In this document: positions 58,461 to 64,000 of the stretch, one piece after another
Numbering within the stretch: position 1 is the first letter of the stretch
Layout of the letters: each line of letters begins with the position of its first letter
NCBI GenBank assembly: GCA_031216445.1
Contig: CM062218.1
Coordinates: 9,099,501 to 9,163,500, forward strand
Reading direction: 5' to 3'
Source: Lateolabrax maculatus
Taxonomy: Eukaryota > Chordata > Actinopteri > Acropomatiformes > Lateolabracidae
Length of the DNA stretch: 64,000 nucleotides
The notes under the pieces: generated by a model
The model's database searches: none
What the model was told of the DNA's origin: nothing
The model's input: only the letters and a program-made list of their open reading frames with translations
Program-made: the position numbers and the translations under genes

Positions 58461-60167
58461 GAAGCAACAATTTATGGAAAATTAAGATAAAGTCACACAG
58501 GGGATTCCTTTAAGGTTGGATATGCACTCTGTTGTTTGCAGTATTTTATCCGCTCCACGCCGCTAGCTACGGTTTCCATCGCCATCGATTTTGAAGCTGA
58601 CTATAACCTGGAAAACAATCTGGTCCATAACGTTAGTCACAGCGACTGTCTGAGGCCCTAAATCTGACCAAATGTATTGCCCTCCAGTTCCAGTTGAGAA
58701 TGCATGGGCTTTTCACGATTTTTAAAAATAAATCGCATGTCTCAGTCTGTAAATATTCAGCCTGAAAACGCCAGAGGACGAGCCTGTGCATGCACCGACG
58801 TTAATTGTAAACATGATATTGCTAACCTCTTAAGTGATGTGCACCTTGTCGCCGTTGCAAGATTGCAGTTCAGAAAATAGACATAGCCATCCTTAAAATA
58901 ATAATAACAATATGTAAACATTTATTAATTGCTGTCCAGATAATTTTAAAAACAATATGCACGTGTGTGCTGTCCTACTCTGCAGACTTGGTTGGTTATG
59001 TATATTGTATTTATTCTCTGCTGTTTGAGCAAAAGAGTAATAATATTATTAACTTGCCAAAAAATAAATGTGGTTTTCAGTAATAATAGTTTTTCTGGAG
59101 TGGAGAATGTTTTTAACCTGTTCTGAGTGGATCAGTAAAGGCTTTAGATATAGATAATATGCAGAGGTGTTAATAAAATATAAAAATAAGCTTAAAATTA
59201 AATGAATTATATCAGTGTGTCAATACAAGAGTCATCAATCAGAGGGAATACATATATTCAAATTAGTGTCCATTATAACATTATATGTGATTGATTAAGC
59301 ACAATAGATATAGACAAATCTTAAAATGTATACTGTAACATATTTCAAATTAAGATGGGTGTATAGTTTTACATTGTTTTACTTTTTAATCAAGTGTCAC
59401 AGTTCTCAAATGTTCTATATATTAAACATACACATTTTAATAAAATATTAATATGACAAAAAGGGTTTTAAAAAAATTAGCTCCGTCCCTCATAACGACA
59501 AGAACATTTTCTTGTTTTAACAAAAACATTGTAACAAGATATATATCGAGTTTTAAAGACATTTTTCTACGTTTTTCTATATGTCTTATATTGTTTGTTG
59601 TTATAACAACATCCATCTATCTTGTTAACACTAGGGCTGCAATTGAATAATCAAGAAAATAATCTGCAGATTAATTGATAAAAAAATAATAGTTGGTTAT
59701 TTTAATTATTAGTTAATCTGCCGATTATTTTCTTGATAATTTGATTCAGCTTTTCATCAATAAGACATCAGAAAACTGAAAAATGCCCTTCAAAATATCC
59801 TGGAGCACAAGATGACGTTTTTAAATGTCTTGTTTTAAAAACTGACTCAAAGGATTCATTAATTATCAAAATAGTTGACAATTATTTTTATTTCAATCAA
59901 TAAATCGAGTAATTGTTGCAGCTCTAGTTAAAACAAACATTTGTCATTGTAACAGTGCATGACTTCACTATTGTTCTGTTTTGTGATGCGTCCTGCTTTA
60001 TATGAAATAATTGTGCACCAGCTCGATCACACCAGTTAGATCATCAATATTAAATAGCTTAATGAAAACATTAAGTGATTATTAATTATTAAATATTAAT
60101 TATGCTTTTCAATGTTCAATTTAAAGGTGTAAACCTAACAGAAGCAGTCCAAGCTGACGGTAACAGT
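58461..60167 (+). other. Probable 5' intron of the AT-hook gene
   Basis: AT-rich sequence with no coding signal, containing a complete inverted-repeat element (59631-59926). A possible acceptor is tttcaatttaaag ending at 60126, 41 bases before the ATG. Confidence 0.4.
59631..59926. mobile_element. Non-autonomous element with terminal inverted repeats
   Basis: The left end ctagggctgcaa pairs with the right end ttgcagctctag (11 of 12 positions). Inside the left part, aatcaagaaaataatctgca pairs with a downstream ctgccgattattttcttgat, forming a long hairpin. It is about 296 bases with no coding capacity. The gggctgcaa ends are typical of a common hAT-like fish MITE; that class assignment is inference. 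Confidence 0.65.
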
Positions 60168-61691
60168 ATGGAAGAGGAAATAAGGACAGCTGAGACAGAA
60201 CAAGGAGATGCTGCGAGCAAGGAGGGAGAGTCCAGTGTAGACATGTCCAACAGCAGTCCAACTAAAAGAGGAAGGGGGAGGTCACAAGGTTCAAAGAAGC
60301 TGAAGGTTTGTGTTACAGACGTTAACCTAATGGAGCTGGTTTCAGGCATTTCTAACGGTGGGTCCAGACAGCCCCCGAGGGGAAGAGGCCGTCCAAAAGT
60401 CACTGCCACAAAACACACAGAGCAGCAAGGATCAGGAGACGACCATGCTGATAATTCTGTGCAAACTCCTAGGGGTCCAGTTAGGCAGAAAGGGTCAAAG
60501 GAACAGGCCAGTAATGAGGACAGTCCTATAACAGACAATTCCACTAAGAAAAGAGGGAGGCCAAAAAAGTCTCCAAGCAAAGGCACCCCTGAGAAGGCTG
60601 AGGATGAAGACTTGGTAGCAAATGGTAGCTCGGACGCGCAAAAAGCAGGAAGGGGTCGTCCAAAAGGATCCGGGAAGCGCAAGTTAGACAGTTTAACAAG
60701 TGGTGATGAGGATGAAGGCAGTTCAGTAACACCTAGGAAAAGAGGTCGACCAAAAGGCTCTCCCAATAAGAAACCCATGCTGGAGCGACAGGTGAGCAGC
60801 GAGGGGGAGGCGGAAGCTGATGGGAGCCTAAATTCACTGAAAAGGGGGAGACGTCGGCTCAGGAAGGTGGAGGTGAGTAACAGTGGGGAGTCGACGCAGG
60901 ACACGTCGAATGGCATCTCAAAGATGCCTCATAGAGGGAGGGGAAGGCCAAGAAAAAGTATTGTACAGGATAGCAGAGAGCAAGAAGAACCGGTCACAGA
61001 CGGCCCCCAGCCAGCTAAGAGGGGACGAGGTCGACCGAAAGGCTCTTTAAACAAGAAACCCCCTGCGTATAAGGTGCACGGTAAGGTAGGACGGCCGCGG
61101 AGAGTACATGTCCCAACCGGGAGAGGGAAACGTGGTCAACCACGGAAACCGCCAGCTAAAAGGGGAAGGCCAAGGAAGTACCCTCTGCCGTCAGCCGAGG
61201 AGCTGAAAAAGCCCAAAGTATGGAAGCCGCTGGGAAGGCCGAGGAAATACCCACGCGTTGATCCTCCAGAGGGAGCTGCACCAGCCCCTCGCCGAAGCCG
61301 CGGTCGGCCTCGCAAGTCAGAGTCTAAGAAAGGCGCCCACTTACGCAAAAGTTTACCTACCACTCCGTCCTCACCACGCGGCCCCAGTGAGGGATCCCAG
61401 AGAAAAAGGGGCCGCCCCCCAAGTACTGCAAAAAGTGACGATCAGACTCCGCGGAAAAGGGGGCGCCCTAAAGGTTCAGTCAACAAAAATAAAGCCAGAA
61501 GTGAAACACAGCTGGACAACCATTCGAAAGCAAAGAGCGGTTCATCTGCTGTTGGGGTGGAGCATGACGGAGAGGCGGTAGAAAAGGAGGCGGAGAACGA
61601 CACAGAGACGATGCCCGCCGAGCACGGGGACGATACTGAAGAAACGCTCCTCGATCAGGATGCAAGCCTCAAAGTTAGTAACCAGGCTTGA
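60168..61691 (+). CDS. Multi-AT-hook, HMGA/D1-like chromatin protein
   Basis: An uninterrupted frame of 507 residues from the ATG at 60168 (MEEEIRTAETEQGD) to TGA at 61689. An in-frame ATG at 60102 would add 22 residues, but an intron acceptor may lie between, so the later start is preferred. Twelve GRP cores of AT-hook type lie between residues about 74 and 432, most as KRGRPKGS or GRGRPRKS, plus degenerate forms (GRGRS, GRRR, GQPR). The unit RGRPKGS followed by [PLV]NK recurs at residues 193, 288 and 432. The C-terminus is acidic (EAVEKEAENDTET, GDDTEET), as in HMGA proteins. AT-hooks bind the minor groove of AT-rich DNA, so a nuclear architectural role is expected. No other domain is seen. 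I cannot assign an orthologue; Drosophila D1 has a similar architecture. Confidence 0.88.
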   Translation: MEEEIRTAETEQGDAASKEGESSVDMSNSSPTKRGRGRSQGSKKLKVCVTDVNLMELVSGISNGGSRQPPRGRGRPKVTATKHTEQQGSGDDHADNSVQTPRGPVRQKGSKEQASNEDSPITDNSTKKRGRPKKSPSKGTPEKAEDEDLVANGSSDAQKAGRGRPKGSGKRKLDSLTSGDEDEGSSVTPRKRGRPKGSPNKKPMLERQVSSEGEAEADGSLNSLKRGRRRLRKVEVSNSGESTQDTSNGISKMPHRGRGRPRKSIVQDSREQEEPVTDGPQPAKRGRGRPKGSLNKKPPAYKVHGKVGRPRRVHVPTGRGKRGQPRKPPAKRGRPRKYPLPSAEELKKPKVWKPLGRPRKYPRVDPPEGAAPAPRRSRGRPRKSESKKGAHLRKSLPTTPSSPRGPSEGSQRKRGRPPSTAKSDDQTPRKRGRPKGSVNKNKARSETQLDNHSKAKSGSSAVGVEHDGEAVEKEAENDTETMPAEHGDDTEETLLDQDASLKVSNQA

Positions 61692-63595
61692 TGATCCATC
61701 CCGGTCCGACCAAAACAGTTGCTGTAGTAGTTGCTGTTTAAAACATAGAAAACTTGTCATTGACAACACACGTTTTTAACATTTTGTCAGTCGGGTAGGC
61801 TAGATATTCAGCAGCTCTTCTGTTTTCCTGACTAACTTGTCCATCTTGTTTAATTGTGCTTGGATTTTTTTTCAAAGTACTTTATTTCTGTCATCCGAGT
61901 AAACAGTAGTACTAATAATCTTTTACTAAAAACTGGCATGTAGAGTTTATTATCATAGACTGATTGTTCCAGTTTTCATTTAGCTTTCAGATGTAGTGTT
62001 TGTCAGTTTAACTGTAACTGTAAAACGTTTTCTGGAGAAAGATTTAGATGGAAAAAAGTCTGAACTAATGTTGGCGAGATGAGACAAAAAAAAAAAGAGC
62101 ACTGAAACTATAGATAGCCGAAGTCCTTGCGGCGTACAGAGCGACACGGGATTCAGTCACATTCTTTGAAAATGTAAACAACATTTTTGCCGACTGATAT
62201 CCAAACACACACCTCATAGTATGATACAGCTCTGCTAGATAAGTGTCAAGTTTGGTTTTATATGAAGGGTGGGGTTTCCTAGTCGCCCCAAATCTCATTT
62301 GACTGGACATATTTATGTATATGCCTTTGAGTTTAAAAGGAGTCATCTAAATAATTTAATGTTTTACAGGAAGAGAGGGGAGACGGATTTTGATATAAAG
62401 ATTATTAAAAAAAAACTTTTATTTGGCAGTTAATGAGAACTTAAAAATTGACTCAAGGACACAGAATTAGAACTTGGAAAATGTAATTTTTTATTGCACT
62501 GTGTCTTTAAAGGGGTTATAATCAATATTTTTATTATAACAGTATATCAAATGACAATGATGTGGAATGGGTTGTTCGTAGTAATGAACCTGGAGAGAAT
62601 TGTCACCTGAATCTGCAGCTCCCCTCGGCGTTATGGAGCTTTATACTGAGTTTCAGCTCATTGTTTTGCTGACCGTCTGCAACTTTCCCGTTGTGGTTCA
62701 CTCTCACAGCTCTCAAGCTAAATACTGTTAATGAAGGCTCCGTTCCAGGGATGGATTTTTAGTCATTTGTGTTTTTTCTAAAATGTCGACGTGATTCCGT
62801 GGTTCTGAAAGAGGTTTTTTTTTTTTTTTGCGTCTGGAACAAAACCCGGACGTTAGGGTTTCACTTCGGCTCTCTGTTGAGTATCCGTGAGGAGAGTTTG
62901 AGGGCTTGCGAGATAAATTGTGTCAAAACGATGTCATTATTTTGTCAATGCCATTTCACAGTTTTTCATGCCTTCATGTTTGTTTTGCCTTAATTGCCAA
63001 AGCTTTGAATGTACCATCAGTTTCCGTTACTCAGATCTATGAGTTGTCCTGCACAGATCAGCCTCTCTACTTTAATTACATGCATTCCTCGACAGGACGT
63101 AAAGCTAAAGTATCAAACGCCTTCCCGCCGCTCACAGTCCCACTGAAGATTTTCTCCTCCACTTGTACTCTTTTCTGTAAATGTTTATGTGTAGCTGTGA
63201 AGCCTTTTAAATTTTCTTCATAACTTGGGACTGTTTGGAGATTAAATTCAAGTGATTGGATTGATTTAAACATTCATTTACTTGTTTTCGAGCACCTTGT
63301 GTAAAAAATTATGACATGACTTGTACATCAATATTGCTGATATTAACACCTTCATGGTTTGATGAAACAGTTGAAGTTTATAAATGCCAAACTGTGCTTC
63401 TGTGCGTCAAGTTATATGTAAAAAGAATGTGAGATGAGGATGGAAGTGGAGGTTTTCAAAATCACATTGAAATTCAATCTGGCTTTGGGAAGTCAAATCA
63501 TTTTAGGTGGACATATTTGGATTTTGTGTGTTTTGAAGAAGAAGTCAATAATTTGTGAGATTATGCTCTTGAAATAAAATGTAAAAAAAGAAAAA
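61692..63595 (+). other. 3'UTR of the AT-hook gene
   Basis: No coding signal. AATAAA at 63573-63578 is the best end signal, giving a 1.9-kb 3'UTR. An ATTAAA near 63242 could give a shorter form. Confidence 0.55.
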
Positions 63596-64000
63596 TGCTG
63601 CTAATTTATTTTTCACTGTTTGATGTTTGGATCAGGTGTGACTCGATGTCCCTTTTTATTCCTGTTTATTTTTTTCTATTCCATTATTTACCTGCAGATA
63701 GTTTACATAGCTTAATGATGTAGCACATACATAGACAGTAATTAGCTGGATACCAGTGTTCGTAGGTAGCAGCTCCACCCTCTCTAGTCCTGTCTGATGA
63801 CTGATGTGTTATGTACCTGAGTCAAGCTCAAGCAAAGACTCTGTAAGTTTTGACAGAGGAATCACTCCAAACTATAACTCCAGTACAAGTCAGGGTTCAT
63901 GTATTTAAAAAAAGAAAAGGAAGGATTAGTGTTATTTGTTAAAATGACCAACCCAAAACAAAGGAGAGTTGCATTTTAATATGTAGCTAATGTTATATAT
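63596..64000. other. Downstream intergenic, nothing recognised
   Basis: AT-rich sequence past the last polyadenylation signal. No gene or repeat could be supported. Confidence 0.4.

Noticed and set aside
60116..60916. Long minus-strand frame opposite the AT-hook gene (266 residues)
   Set aside because: It is the antisense of repeated Lys/Arg/Gly codons; no domain, no splice or promoter support.
1..64000. CRISPR arrays, tRNA, rRNA and viral genes
   Set aside because: No regularly spaced direct repeats with unique spacers, no cloverleaf with A/B boxes I could support, and no retroviral or other viral coding motifs were seen.

Overview
The window is vertebrate nuclear DNA, almost certainly a teleost and probably a percomorph. 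The evidence is multi-exon genes with GT-AG introns, a trypsin with fish-type sequence, many CA/GA microsatellites, and dispersed repeat families I recognise from fish genomes. Three genes can be built exon by exon with every splice phase closing, a fourth has an intact uninterrupted reading frame, and one small partial pseudogene is present.

Layout: (1) 841-14718 (+) is the 3' two-thirds of a KMT2B/MLL2-type histone H3K4 methyltransferase: 27 exons covering PHD1-3, an atypical bromodomain, the extended PHD, FYRN, a large disordered exon with a Taspase1-type site, FYRC, the Win motif, SET and post-SET. The 5' part (AT-hooks, CXXC) lies upstream of the window. (2) 16985-17350 is a decayed genomic copy of two adjacent kmt2b exons and their intron. 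(3) 17656-20675 (+) is a five-exon trypsin-fold digestive protease with a TATA promoter; its S1 pocket carries Ser189 and Ser226 instead of trypsin Asp189 and Gly226. (4) 26540-21214 (-) is ribosomal protein eS19 (rps19), convergent with the protease, with an unusual C-terminal end. (5) About 26.9-58.2 kb is a 31-kb stretch with no recognisable protein gene: microsatellites, diverged transposon fragments, a three-copy tandem block at 35.98-37.09 kb, CpG/CT-rich promoter-like patches at 29.3-30.7 and 37.4 kb, and a few splice-bounded cassettes that could be non-coding or 5' exons. (6) 60168-61691 (+) is an intronless coding region for a 507-residue protein with twelve AT-hook cores and an acidic tail, followed by a roughly 1.9-kb 3'UTR.

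Two of the genes are chromatin factors (a H3K4 methyltransferase and an AT-rich-DNA binder), one is a translation housekeeping gene and one is probably a pancreas-restricted secreted enzyme. Nothing suggests a co-regulated pathway. The kmt2b-rps19 proximity resembles human chromosome 19q13, where both genes also lie, which supports KMT2B over KMT2A. I found no tRNA, rRNA, CRISPR array or viral gene. The most notable points are the altered protease specificity pocket, the exon-pair duplication next to kmt2b, the multi-AT-hook protein and the tandem triplication.
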